A DNA stretch of 64,000 nucleotides, from NCBI GenBank assembly GCA_031769625.1, contig JAUIMM010000602.1, forward strand, positions 1-64,000, in the 5' to 3' direction. Shown here piece after piece: positions 1 through 8,945 of the stretch. The position numbers and the translations under genes are program-made. Each line of letters starts with the position of its first letter. The first letter of the stretch is position 1. This DNA is from Taudactylus pleione (lineage: Eukaryota; Chordata; Amphibia; Anura; Myobatrachidae). Below the pieces are notes generated by a model that searched no databases, was not told the origin of the DNA, and saw nothing but the letters and a program-made list of their open reading frames with translations.

Positions 1-286
1 GAATTATTGTATTTTAACATCAGCGTAACTTTAGTATTTGGTCGCTTTGCGTTGGTTTATTACATTTCCTTTGTGGTTTGTTTTTTACGGCGCTGGGTGT
101 TGAGTTTTTTTGACAAATTACCTATTTCCACAATTCCCATCCCCCAGAATTACCAGATGAGGTGGGAGAGGGCCAATTGGGCCCCTGTAGCCGAATGACA
201 CTTTCTCATTGCATCTGGTGCTGGTGATGGTCATAGTCCAAATGGTCAGTGTAATGGCGGGTACATATCGGGCATATCGTCCATTG
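1..286. other. 5' flank, no gene seen
   Basis: AT-rich unique-looking sequence. Only short reading frames are present, with no recognisable domain, splice pattern or repeat structure. Confidence 0.5.
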
Positions 287-447
287 CAGGCATGGGCAAC
301 CTGCGGCTCTCCAGCTGTTGTGAAACTACAAGTCCCAGCATGCCCTGCCACAGTTTTGTTATTAGAAAATGCTAAAACAGTTGCAGGGCATGCTGGGACT
401 TGTAGTTTCACAACAGCTGGAGAGCCAGAGGTTGGCCAGGCCTGGTC
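287..447. repeat. Palindromic MITE-like repeat carrying two ZNF143-like motifs
   Basis: The two halves are inverted copies of each other. Left arm from about 287 (aggcatgggcaacctg, then ggctctccagctgttgtgaa); right arm ends about 447. A short AT-rich spacer at about 350-380 separates them. Each arm contains ACTACAAGTCCCAGCATGCC or its complement, which closely resembles the vertebrate ZNF143/STAF motif (ACTACAATTCCCAGMATGC). The hairpin is read directly; the MITE class is inferred from the architecture. Confidence 0.8.
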
Positions 448-521
448 TAGTGCATCCTCAATGTCACTAATGCTGCGCTCTCCCATGCATTGTCAGCGAT
501 ATCTCCAGTCAGACCTGCATG

Positions 522-612
522 CTCTTTGCTCTGGTGCTTCTAGCACACTCTGGTCTGTATCTCAGCACTTTGTTGCATCAGCTGAGTGTGCTAGAGGCAC
601 CAGAGCAGAGAG
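522..612. repeat. Hairpin repeat
   Basis: CTCTTTGCTCTGGTGCTTCT followed by AGCACACTC at the left is matched by the reverse complement of GAGTGTGCTAGAGGCACCAG plus AGCAGAGAG at the right. The arms are about 28 bp with two or three mismatches and a roughly 33-bp loop. It may be a short MITE or the end of one; no target duplication was identified. Confidence 0.65.
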
Positions 613-681
613 CGACACCCCAGGCAGGAAAGAGGAACTGCACGGGCTGTGACAGGTGCAGGGTGCTAGAATGAACACTAC

Positions 682-1529
682 GGGGGTCAATCCAATTAGG
701 TGCAAATTGCGAGTTGCTATTTTCTCTTCGAATTTGCATAGCAAATTCATTTTGCACTTCAATTAGCAACTCGTACTGATCAGTCAGACTGAATTCACAT
801 CTTTCCACTCGCACCTCCCTGAGGGTGAGAGATGGGAAGGAAAATCTTTATCTTAAGGTTAAATTGTTGGGATATTTTGCTGAACCCCTTGGACCCCCCC
901 TAATGACTAATTAAGCAATTGGAAGTTTCCAGTCAGCTTAATTATTAGTCCAATAATTGCATGTAATTTTTTGAGGTACAAAAAAAAAAATTCCTCAAAT
1001 TACCCCCAAATCAACTTTTTCGTTATTTTAGGCACCCCAAATTTAATTACAATAATTTTTTAATTGAAAAATAATTTATTATTTTTTCAATTTTTCAAGA
1101 TGCCTTCAAAGTACCCCAAAATCACATTTTTTTTCTTACTTTTTTTTTGCATTTTTCGTTTCATTCGTTTGAGATTAAACAAAAAAGTTTGTTTTTTTAT
1201 CATTTTCTTGCATTTAAAAAATAAAAATCAGCCATTTGACACCATTTAAAAACCTACAGTACCTTCCTAATGCTCACAAACAGCCCACTATATGGTCCTT
1301 CTAACAAAATTATATACATTTTGCGGGGTCCAGGATGGTCTCCCCACTTTTTCATGCACTTCTCTCAAATCTCATTTGGCAGTCAAATCATACCCCTCCG
1401 CTGCGAGCACCACAAATAGCCATTTTTAATTGGATCGGAGAATTCTTGGGCGCTCGCTTCGATGAGAAGTCTGTGAGTTTCAAGAAACAAACTCACTACT
1501 CGCAATTCGCACCTCGTTGGATTGACCCC
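682..1529. mobile_element. Non-autonomous DNA transposon (about 850 bp, TIR GGGGTCAATCCAA)
   Basis: The left end GGGGTCAATCCAATTAGGTG and following TGCGAGT recur inverted at the right end (ACTCGCAATTCGCACC ... TTGGATTGACCCC). The terminal inverted repeats are about 32 bp with a few mismatches. Flanking triplets are TAC (679-681) and TAT (1530-1532), which could be a decayed 3-bp target duplication as in PIF/Harbinger. That superfamily is only a guess. The interior is very AT-rich with poly-T and poly-A tracts, and no transposase is encoded. Confidence 0.7.
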
Positions 1530-1688
1530 TATGTATGTTTGATGGCTGAGCTCCTCTCCATGCTATTTTGAACGCTGTATCAGTGAGCATATAATTTGTA
1601 GTATTACTTAGTACATTTGGGGTAATATTATAAATGGTCACATATAGGAGAGGTAAGTGCTATATAAAGTACTATGGGCCTTATTTAT

Positions 1689-1862
1689 AAATGAGTTTTA
1701 TAATACACGAGGGATAAAAACTCGTTTCCTATGACAATGTTACTCCAACCAACCAGCTCCTTACTGTTATCTGTTTGAAAAATGACAGTTGGGAGCTGAT
1801 TGGCTGGATCATCATTTATCTTACGCAGCGAGTTCTTTCACTCGTGAATGATAAAACTCATC
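1689..1862. repeat. Small inverted-repeat element (MITE-like)
   Basis: ATGAGTTTTATAATACACGAG at the left is mirrored by CTCGTGAATGATAAAACTCA at the right. An internal hairpin pairs CCAGCTCCTTACTGT (about 1760) with ACAGTTGGGAGCTGATTGG (about 1787). No coding capacity. Confidence 0.6.
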
Positions 1863-2028
1863 CTATATTAGAAAAATAGGTTCAGGAACTCCTGGGAGGG
1901 GGAGAGGCATTGATGGGCGGAGCTGTGAATAATGTGGGTGGAGCTACAGAGGGGTGGGGCATCAATTGGGGCATAAAACCATTTTTCTTTTTAAACAGAG
2001 TTTGGGCTGTGGCGGTGTTGTTATAACT

Positions 2029-2350
2029 CTCACTGTCTCCTCCCATCTGTCCCTGATGACATAATCTCCTATTCTGACTTATCCTTTCCTCTGCCCTTTT
2101 TACCCCTTCTCCGTGTCCCTTTTGACTTCTCTCTCCATTTGCCCCACCCCGTCCCCACTCCTAATGACCTCAATCTCTTTCCTCCACTTTTCCTAACTAA
2201 GGTCTCTGTTCGCTGCTTTTGTCCCATGTCTTCCCCCATACTGTACCCTCTTCCTGACTCCATCATCTCCTCTAGGTGAGCTCTCCTTGTCAGTCCGATA
2301 GTGCTCTCTCCCTGATGACTCCTCTTTGTCACCCCAATTGCCCCTGATGA
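2029..2350. repeat. Pyrimidine-rich low-complexity tract
   Basis: About 320 bp strongly enriched in C and T on the + strand, with recurring CCTGATGAC and TCTCCTCC words. No conserved protein is visible on either strand; the open frames here follow from the base skew. Confidence 0.5.
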
Positions 2351-2529
2351 CCCCTTGTTCTTGAAGAGGAGGGGGGACAGATCATGGGTGCTGGGGCCCG
2401 GAAAGGAGTCAGCACAAAGAATAGGAGGATGGGGAAAGAGGGGGACAGAGCAGAGAAAGACAGCCCCAGCCGATGGCCCAGACGGGTGGCACCACTGGCC
2501 CACACACTATGTGCAGCTGCAGACATGGA

Positions 2530-2638
2530 CATGGCTGACTGCTGGGAGGAAACAGAGACTGCTGTCTGGGTGCAGCTGCTCGCATTGTGACAGAGCGGCC
2601 AGGAAGCATCCTCTGCCTTCCTCCCGCAGTCAGCCATG
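2530..2638. repeat. Inverted repeat
   Basis: CATGGCTGACTGCTGGGAGG at 2530 pairs with CCTCCCGCAGTCAGCCATG ending at 2638. Weaker complementarity extends outwards to about 2511 and 2660. The structure is that of a hairpin MITE or foldback remnant just upstream of the first recognised zinc-finger exon. Confidence 0.6.
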
Positions 2639-3037
2639 TGCAGGCATAGCGCGGCTGCGGATGGCCCTGAATCAGTAAAATTGTATTGGCGAGGGGGGCC
2701 GTTGGCAGGACCATGTGCAGCCAGCCGGGTTCTGCAAGATGGCTGCCGACCCAGTCAGTAGCACAGTAGTCAGAGACAAGATGTCCTGCTGGCGAGCAAC
2801 AGGTAGGAGATCCCCCAGCTCATGGTGCGCTGTAGTATACTGCTAGCATACTTTAAAAAAAAAATTATTATGCGGTTCTGGACCGCCGCTCCAGATGGCG
2901 TAATTTTTTTACATGAACTTCCAAAACGACTCTACGGTACAAATATATAACCCTGGCTATATACAGTCCACGATTTTCATATTATCTCCTAAAGTAGACT
3001 TCTAATTTACATTTTATTGATGTCTCTCATTAAACAG
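2639..3037. other. Region upstream of the first recognised exon
   Basis: No first coding exon of the zinc-finger gene is recognised here; frog relatives usually have one ending in an IIYLLTGE-like motif. The last 20 bases end in a plausible acceptor (ctctcattaaacag). The true first exon may lie outside the window or be missing. Confidence 0.4.
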
Positions 3038-3187
3038 GGTTACACAGTAGTCAGAAGACATTTGTGTTTCCTTCACAGCTGTGCCTCCTTCACAGTGCCT
3101 CCACCTCAATCACTAATACATGAGCGATACAATGACCAGAAGATCCTGGAACTCACCAAAAAGATCATTCAGCTGCTGACTGGAGAG
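3038..3187 (+). CDS. Zinc-finger gene, leader exon (LLTGE exon)
   Basis: Fifty codons, phase 0 at both ends. It reads GYTVVRRH..., then [19 protein letters not shown] and [13 protein letters not shown]. This is the conserved N-terminal module of frog KRAB-like zinc-finger proteins, between the start exon and the KRAB exon; its function is not established. The acceptor is ctctcattaaacag. The donor reads GGAGAG followed by GTGACT, weak because position +5 is C. Residues between YTVVRR and TVPPP are shorter than in the relatives I recall. The donor region is copied about ten more times in the following intron. Confidence 0.75.
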
Positions 3188-3885
3188 GTGACTGCTGGGA
3201 ATGGGACATTATACAGTAACACCAGGAGATGTGTCTGGGTGATGACTGGAGAGGTGACTGCTGGGAATGGGACATTATACAGTAACACCAGGGGATGTGT
3301 CTGGGGGATGACTGGAGAGGTGACTGCTGGGAATGGAACATTATACAGTAACACCAGGGGATGTGTCTGAGAGGTGACTGCTGGGAATGGGACATTATAC
3401 AGTAACACCAGGGGATGTGTCTTGGTGATGACTGGAGAGGTGACTGCTGGCAATGGGACATTATACAGTAACACCAGGGGATGTGTCTGGGTGATGACTG
3501 GAGAGGTGACTGCTGGGAATGGGACATTATACAGTAACACCAGGGGATGTGTCTGGGTGATGACTGGAGAGGTGATTGCTGGGAATGAGACATTATACAG
3601 TAACACCATGGGATGTGTCTGGGAGGTGACTGCTGGGAAGGGGACATTATACAGTAACACCAGGGGATGTGTCTGGGTGATGACTGGAGAGGTGATTGCT
3701 TGGAATGGGACATTATACAGTAACACCAGGGGATGTGTCTGGGTGATGACTGGAGAGGTGATTGCTGGGAATGGGACATTATACAGTAACACCAGGGGAT
3801 GTGTCTGGGTGATGACTGGAGAGGTGATTGCTGGGAATGGAACATTATACAGTAACACCAGGGGATGTGTCTGGGTGATGACTGT
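3176..3885 (+). repeat. 66-bp intronic minisatellite containing the splice donor, about 11 units
   Basis: The unit runs ACTGGAGAG-GTGACTGCTGGGAATGGG..., then a segment ending GATGTGTCTGGGTGATG. Unit starts (GTGACTGCT or GTGATTGCT) recur at 66-bp spacing from 3188. Two units are shortened, near 3374 and 3632. The first unit is the true exon end, and every full unit carries the same GGAGAG/GTGAYT junction. Because 66 is divisible by 3 the array is open in several frames on both strands; I treat those as artefacts. Confidence 0.9.
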
Positions 3886-3902
3886 ATCATTGTGTGTGTC
3901 AG

Positions 3903-4026
3903 GTTCCTATAAGGTGTCAGTATGTCACTGTCTATGTCTCCATGCAGGAGGGGGAGTATATAGAGGAACACAAGGGTTTGTACAAGGACGTGATGATGGA
4001 GAATCACTGGCCCCTCACATCACTGG
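3903..4026 (+). CDS. Zinc-finger gene, degenerate KRAB-A-like exon
   Basis: The exon begins after the acceptor tgtgtgtgtcag and ends at a GTAAGA donor, phase 0 to phase 1. It reads [20 protein letters not shown] and then [20 protein letters not shown]. This is the KRAB-A-like box of frog zinc-finger proteins; in mammals the KRAB box recruits TRIM28/KAP1, but whether the frog version does is uncertain. The C-terminal half ([10 protein letters not shown]) is intact. In the N-terminal half the usual D of DVTVYF is Y, the F is V, and the conserved W of EEWEYI is G. These changes suggest relaxed selection or loss of box function. It joins in phase to the linker exon, and equally to the finger exon at 18939. 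Confidence 0.8.
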
Positions 4027-4142
4027 GTAAGAGGAGAATGTAATTTATGTGCGGGGAGAGCAGGTGTGTAGGCCCAAATAGACATACATCATGTGATAAT
4101 CACATATATACAATGTACTCAGTCACTGTGTGTCTCCTACAG

Positions 4143-4234
4143 ATTGACCCAGTAACAGAAATATCCCAGAGAGATGTCCTCTACATTCACAGGATTGTAC
4201 AGAGGAGAATCACAGGACCCCACAGGAGCATCAG
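4143..4234 (+). pseudogene. Zinc-finger gene, short linker exon with premature stop
   Basis: Acceptor gtgtctcctacag, donor cag/gtaata. With phase 1 carried from the KRAB exon the second codon is TGA (4145-4147), where relatives have Gly (GGA). After the stop the frame continues normally: PSNRNIPERCPLHSQDCTEE and NHRTPQEHQ, ending in phase 0. The preserved frame downstream suggests a recent single G-to-T change, or a sequencing error. A transcript including this exon would end after the KRAB box. The glycine comparison is from memory of the family. Confidence 0.75.
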
Positions 4235-4418
4235 GTAATATAGGTTCTTCCCAATGACCACAAAAACCAAAGTGACTTTTCATTAATTGACCTGTATTTA
4301 TTAATTATTCTGCATCTAATTGATATTTTAACATGCTGATATTATACTATTTATTCTCAAATAATGTACTCAGACATTATTAAGGTATTATTTTATTGTT
4401 TTCTGTGAAATTTACAAT

Positions 4419-5427
4419 GAAGATCTGACTGATATTAAGGCAGAAGATATAGAGAGGGAAGAAGAGACGTATGTGACTGATATGAAGGCAGAAGATATAG
4501 AGAGAGAAGAAAAGACGTATGTGACAGAAATGAAGGCAGAAGATATAGACGGAGAAGAAGAGATGTATGTGACTTATATGAAGGCAAAAGATCTAGAGGG
4601 AGAAGAAGAGCCGAATGTGACTGATATGAAGGCAGAAGATACAGAGGGAGAAGAAGAGACGTATGTGACTGATATGAAGGCAGAAGATATAGAGGGAGAA
4701 GAAGACACGTATGTGACTGATATGAAGGCAGAAGATATAGAGGGAGAAGAAGACACGTATGTGACTGATATGAAGGCAGAAGATATAGAGGGAGAAGAAG
4801 AGACGTATGTGACTAATAATAAGGCAGAAGATATAGAGGGAGAAGAAGAGACGTATGTGACTGATATGAAGGCAGAATATACAGAGGGAGAAGAAGAGAC
4901 GTATGTGACTGATATGAAGGCAGAAGATATAGAGGGAGAAGAAGATACGTATGTGACTGATATGAAGGCAGAAGATATAGAGGGAGAAGAAGAGACGTAT
5001 GTGACTGATATAAAGGCAGAAGATATAGAGGGAGAAGAAAAGACGTATGTGACTGATATAAAGGCAGAAGATATAGAGGGAGAAGAGACGTATGTGACTG
5101 ATATGAAAGCAGAAGATATAGAAGGAGAAGAAAAGACGTATGTGACTGATATGAAGCCAGAAGATATAGAGGGAGAAGAAGAGACATATGTGACTGATAT
5201 GAAGGCAGAAGATATAAATAAACAAGAAGAGACTTATTTTAAGACAGAAGCTACCGAGGGAGAAGAAGAGATAAATGTTTCTGTTATGAAGACAGAAAAT
5301 ACAGAGGAGGAAGAAGAGATAAATGTGAGTGATGATAATAAAGCAGAACATACAGAGGGAGAAGAGATGTATGCAAGAGGTGATCAGCAGTTCAAGGAGG
5401 ATGAAATCCCTACAGATATCAACACAG
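4419..5427 (+). CDS. Zinc-finger gene, expanded acidic linker exon
   Basis: About 335 codons, open throughout, starting EDLTDIKAEDIE and ending RGDQQFKEDEIPTDINT at an ACAG/GTAATC donor (phase 1). It is made of about 20 tandem units of the 16-residue module TDMKAEDIEGEEETYV. Relatives I recall have one to three such units. Most units carry MKAE or IKAE followed by a run of Glu/Asp, which fits the negatively charged SUMO-acceptor consensus (hydrophobic-K-x-E plus acidic tail). The 5' boundary is uncertain: the sequence before GAAGATCTG is tttacaat, with no AG where the acceptor is expected. The exon may therefore be skipped. Frame integrity over 1 kb fits recent expansion from an intact unit. 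Confidence 0.7.
4428..5390 (+). repeat. 48-bp coding minisatellite, about 20 units
   Basis: Tandem units of ACTGATATGAAGGCAGAAGA then TATAGAGGGAGAAGAAGAGA and CGTATGTG, 48 bp each. Unit 14 lacks one codon (45 bp). The last three units are more divergent and shorter. The period is a multiple of three, so copy-number change preserves the acidic-exon frame. The opposite strand is also open, as a passive consequence. Confidence 0.92.
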
Positions 5428-5554
5428 GTAATCAGCACTTATATTTTTGCAGAAAAATGTCACATTCGCTTTGCTCAGTCACTACAGCAATCTCTTCTGC
5501 ACCATCCTCTTCCAGTACCAACTATAGAGTGAAAAGTACCTGGACAGTGAGGAG

Positions 5555-5905
5555 TCAGGAGCCATCAGCCCCTATTATACTCCTGCTCTCCCCCTCACAT
5601 CATGTCACTGTGTGTCACCAGCCCAGAGATCTGACCAGTCTCCTCCCCACACTCTGGTGTATCTCATACATCTGGAGCCATCAGCCCCTATTATACTCCT
5701 GCTCTCCCCCTCACATCATGTCACTGTGTGTTACCAGCCGAGATCTGACCAGTCTCCTCCCCACACTCTCTGGTGTATCTCATCCATCAGGAGCCATCAG
5801 CCCCTATTATACTCCTCTCCTCCTCACATCATGTCACTGTGTGTTACCACCCAGACATCTGTCCAGTCTCCTCCTCACACTCTCTGGTGTATCTCATACA
5901 TCAGT
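5555..5905. repeat. Intronic tandem repeat, about 116-bp period, 3 units
   Basis: GCCATCAGCCCCTATTATAC recurs at about 5561, 5677 and 5793. Each is followed by CTCACATCATGTCACTGTGT, then a CCAGTCTCCTCC...CACACTCT segment. It lies just inside the large intron, downstream of the acidic-exon donor. Confidence 0.8.
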
Positions 5906-6720
5906 AGAAGGGATGTCAGCATGATCCTACCTGTTTTCAGGGCCATAAAGAGCTGCGCCAAATCCCAGGGTGGGGGGTATTGGCTAATCACTTGAGGTGT
6001 AGCCATGCCCCTTACGATTTTAAATTTAAAAAAAAGGAAAAATATTAATTTTGTAGTGGTGCGCTGTGAGCCCCTCAGCTCTGCGAAAAGCCAGGGGGAG
6101 GCGCGATCACACCCTCTTGCCCCCCCTACAGGCACAAGAGGCTGCTGCAACGTGTGCTTGGCTGGTGTGAGGTAAGAGGGAGGGGAGCCCGGCCACACCA
6201 GCAAGCCTGGGTCTAGGTAATTAGTACCCGGTCCCACCCCTCTGCGCCCATACCTGTGTTCTACCACATGTGAGATTATCCTCTTGAATAATAATACCAA
6301 ACTAGTTTATTCTTTATATGTGTATACTAATACTGCAATAGTAAAGCAGAATAAGAGGCGATTCCCCTTTCCCTAAGATCATACTACACACATGACTTTA
6401 TATTGCATTCTTGTGTAGCAGAGTGGGTCAACAGTAATGTGTCTGTGTGATGCTCTTACAAAATGTGCACCAACCCTCCACTATATTAGAGGGACCATCA
6501 TCTAAAATTACAGACTAGTGTAAAAAACTAGCAATAAGGTCAAAATGGCTGCAAACGGATATCCCTGAGTACTAAGACTCCACCTTAATAGAGGTGCCAT
6601 CTTCTAGAGATGGACGTCTTAGGACTCCAGATATACATTTTATTACATAGTATTTACACTGGTTTCTATTTTTAGTTGAAGGTCACAGTGTAGAATAACT
6701 TAGGCTTGTTATTATTGTAT
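5906..6720. other. Intronic sequence, no gene seen
   Basis: No conserved domain or structured repeat recognised in 5906-6300. From about 6300 the sequence resembles the AT-rich flank of a Penelope-like element end, leading into the hammerhead-like site at 6727. Confidence 0.35.
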
Positions 6721-6726
6721 ATAACC

Positions 6727-6771
6727 CTGAGGAAGTCCTACGGACCACACTGGTGGTTAGGACGAAACGCG
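6727..6771 (+). ncRNA. Hammerhead-ribozyme-like motif (Penelope-like element end)
   Basis: CTGAGGA (6727-6733) fits the CUGANGA core box. Stem II pairs GTCCTA (6735-6740) with TAGGAC (6758-6763), and an inner ACCAC/GTGGT helix closes an ACTG loop. GAAA (6764-6767) follows directly. The next bases ACGCGT are self-complementary, as expected for the short stem III of hammerheads that work as dimers. Penelope-like elements are known to carry hammerhead motifs at their ends. Stem I is not convincing, so activity is unproven. Confidence 0.5.
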
Positions 6772-7043
6772 TTTTATAGACTGATGGAGACATTTGTCGG
6801 TGTCTATTATGTTCAATGTTTTTGAAAAGATTTTTCAAATAAGTGAATGATATATTTTAATCATATTACGTTTGGATTTATCTTTTGTTTTTCCAGTTAT
6901 TTTGGGTGCACTAGAGTGAACATTTTCACCATTCTTGTGAGATGATCATATGACATGTTTATTTTAGGGACGGGACCACGTGGTTATGGCACATTTCGCT
7001 CTGGATGTACTGGTGATTTTATCTGGACAATATTGCACAAATA

Positions 7044-8667
7044 CAGTGCATCCGGAAAGTATTCACAGCGCTTCACTTTTTCCACATTTTGTTATGTTAC
7101 AGCCTTACTCCAAAATGTAATAAATTCATTTTTGTCCTCAAAATTCTACAATACCCTATAATGACAACATGTAAATAGTTTTTTTGAGATTTTTGCAGAG
7201 TTACCAAAAAAAACTTATGAAATCACATGTACGTAAGTATTTACAGCCTTTGCCATGAAGCTCAAAATTGAGCTGAGGTGCATCCAGTTTTCACTGGTCA
7301 TTTTTGAGATGTTCCAACAGCTTACTTGGAGTCCACCTGTGGTAAATTCAGTTGATTGGACATGATTTTGAAAGGCATAAACCTGTCTGTATAAGGTTTC
7401 ACACTTGACAGTGCATGTCAGAGCACAAACCAAGCATGAAGTCCAAGGAATTGTCTGTAGACCTCCGAGACAGGATTGTCTCGAGGCACAAATCTGGGGA
7501 AGGGTACTGAAAAATATCTGCTGCTTTGAAGGTCCCAATGAGCACTGTGACCTCCATCATCTGTAAATGGAAGAAGTTCGGAACCACCAGGACTCTTCCT
7601 AGAGTTGGCCGGCCGTCTAAACTGAGCAATCGGGGGAGAAGGGCCCTAGTCAGGGAGGTGACCAAGAACGCGATGGTCACTCTGTCAGAGCTATAGCATT
7701 CCTTTGTGGAGAAAGGAGAACCTTCCAGAAGGACAACCATCTCTGCAGCAATCCACCAATCAGGCCTGTATGGTAGAGTGACCAGACGGAAGCCACTCCT
7801 TAGTAAAAAGCACATGGCAGCCCACCTGGAGATTGCCAAAATGCACCTGAAGGCCTCTCAGACCATGAGAAACAAATTTCTCTGATGAGACAAAGATTGA
7901 ACTCTTTGGCGTGAATGCCAGGCGTTATGTTTGGAGGAAACCAGGCACCGCTCATCACCAGGCCAATACCATCCCTACAGTGAAGCATGGTGGTGGCAGC
8001 ATCATGCTGTGGAGATATTTTTCAGCGGCAAGAAATGGGAGACTAGTCAGAATAGAGGGAAAGATGAATGCAGCAATGTACAGAGACATCCTGGATGAAA
8101 ATCTGCTCCAGAGCGCTCTAGACCTCAGACTGGGGCGACGGTTCATCTTTCAGCAGGACAACGACCCTAAGCACACAGCTAAGATATGAAAGGAGTGCCT
8201 TCAGGACAACTCTGTGAATGTCCTTGAGTGGCCCAGCCAGAGCCCAGACTTGAATCCAATTGAACATCTCTGGAGAGATCTGAAAATGGCTGTGCACCAA
8301 CGCTTCCCATCTAACCTGATGGAGCTTGAGAGGTGCTGCAAAGAGGAATGGGTGAAACTGCCCAAAGATAGGTGTGCCAAGCTTGTGGCATCATATTCAA
8401 AAAGACTTGAGGCTGTAATTGCTGCCAAAGGTGCATCAACAAAGTATTGAGCAAAGGCTGTGAATACTTATGTACATGTGATTTCTTAGGTTTTTTTTTT
8501 TATTACATTTACAAAAATCCCCAAAAAACTTTTTACACGTTGTCATTATGGGGTATTGTGTGTAGAATTTTGAAGACAAAAATGAATTTATTCCATTTTG
8601 GAGTAAGGCTGTAACATAACAAAATGTGGAAAAAGTGAAGCGCTGTGAATACTTTCCGGATGCACTG
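7044..8667 (+). mobile_element. Tc1/mariner element with long TIRs (about 1.62 kb), defective
   Basis: Starts CAGTGCATCCGGAAAGTATT and ends with its inverse, flanked by TA target duplications (7042-7043 and 8668-8669). The inverted repeats are about 210 bp. Their inner ends repeat an AAGTATT-ACAGC-like word also found at the tips, the IR/DR layout of long-TIR Tc1 elements. The transposase inside is broken. It sits in the large zinc-finger intron. Confidence 0.92.
7436..8450 (+). pseudogene. Tc1 transposase pseudogene
   Basis: DDE transposase remnant starting MKSKELSVDLRDRIVSRHKS, with the paired helix-turn-helix DNA-binding region first. Later hallmarks are visible: [30 protein letters not shown] and DLNPIEHLW, ending GASTKY. 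The frame is interrupted by TGA after GEGY, TAG after TLSEL, TGA around FL-DKD and TGA after HTAKI, and it shifts near 7890-7911. It cannot encode an active enzyme. Confidence 0.9.
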
Positions 8668-8945
8668 TATATACATATAGACACACACATATAGTAATGT
8701 ATGTGAGGCTTGGTCTTTTTGGGACATTGCATGACAACTGCAGATGGAGTAAGAAGGCGCTTATTAATTATCTTGGAAGAGCAAAGCTTGATTTGTAGCA
8801 CATTTGCAGTATGGGTCTGGTGCATGCACAGATTCCCGACCCTTGGGATTTGCAATCAGACTCAAAGTACCTGATCGGGTTGTGCTATATATGCTGCAAC
8901 CCATGTGACCCATGACCGTACGCTCCGTCTTGACCATAGAGGAGG

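Noticed and set aside
2739..2802. ATG in good context (AAGATGG) followed by a possible donor (CAG/GTAGGA), as a first coding exon
   Set aside because: It would end in phase 1, but the next exon at 3038 needs phase 0. The peptide also lacks the IIYLLTGE-type motif of frog first exons.
3165..4007. Long open frame on the - strand across the 66-bp repeat (about 280 codons, [14 protein letters not shown] repeats)
   Set aside because: It follows from a stop-free unit whose period is a multiple of three. No family resemblance, and it runs antisense to the recognised exons.
4593..5438. Long - strand open frame opposite the acidic exon (Leu/Phe/Ile/His-rich repeats)
   Set aside because: Passive complement of the 48-bp coding repeat. 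It is hydrophobic only because the sense strand encodes Glu/Lys codons.
5428..5924. Read-through of the acidic exon into SSSTNYRVKSTWTV... and later LLPTLSGVSH
   Set aside because: A good donor lies at 5428 with the phase matching the finger exon. The read-through part is intronic tandem repeat.
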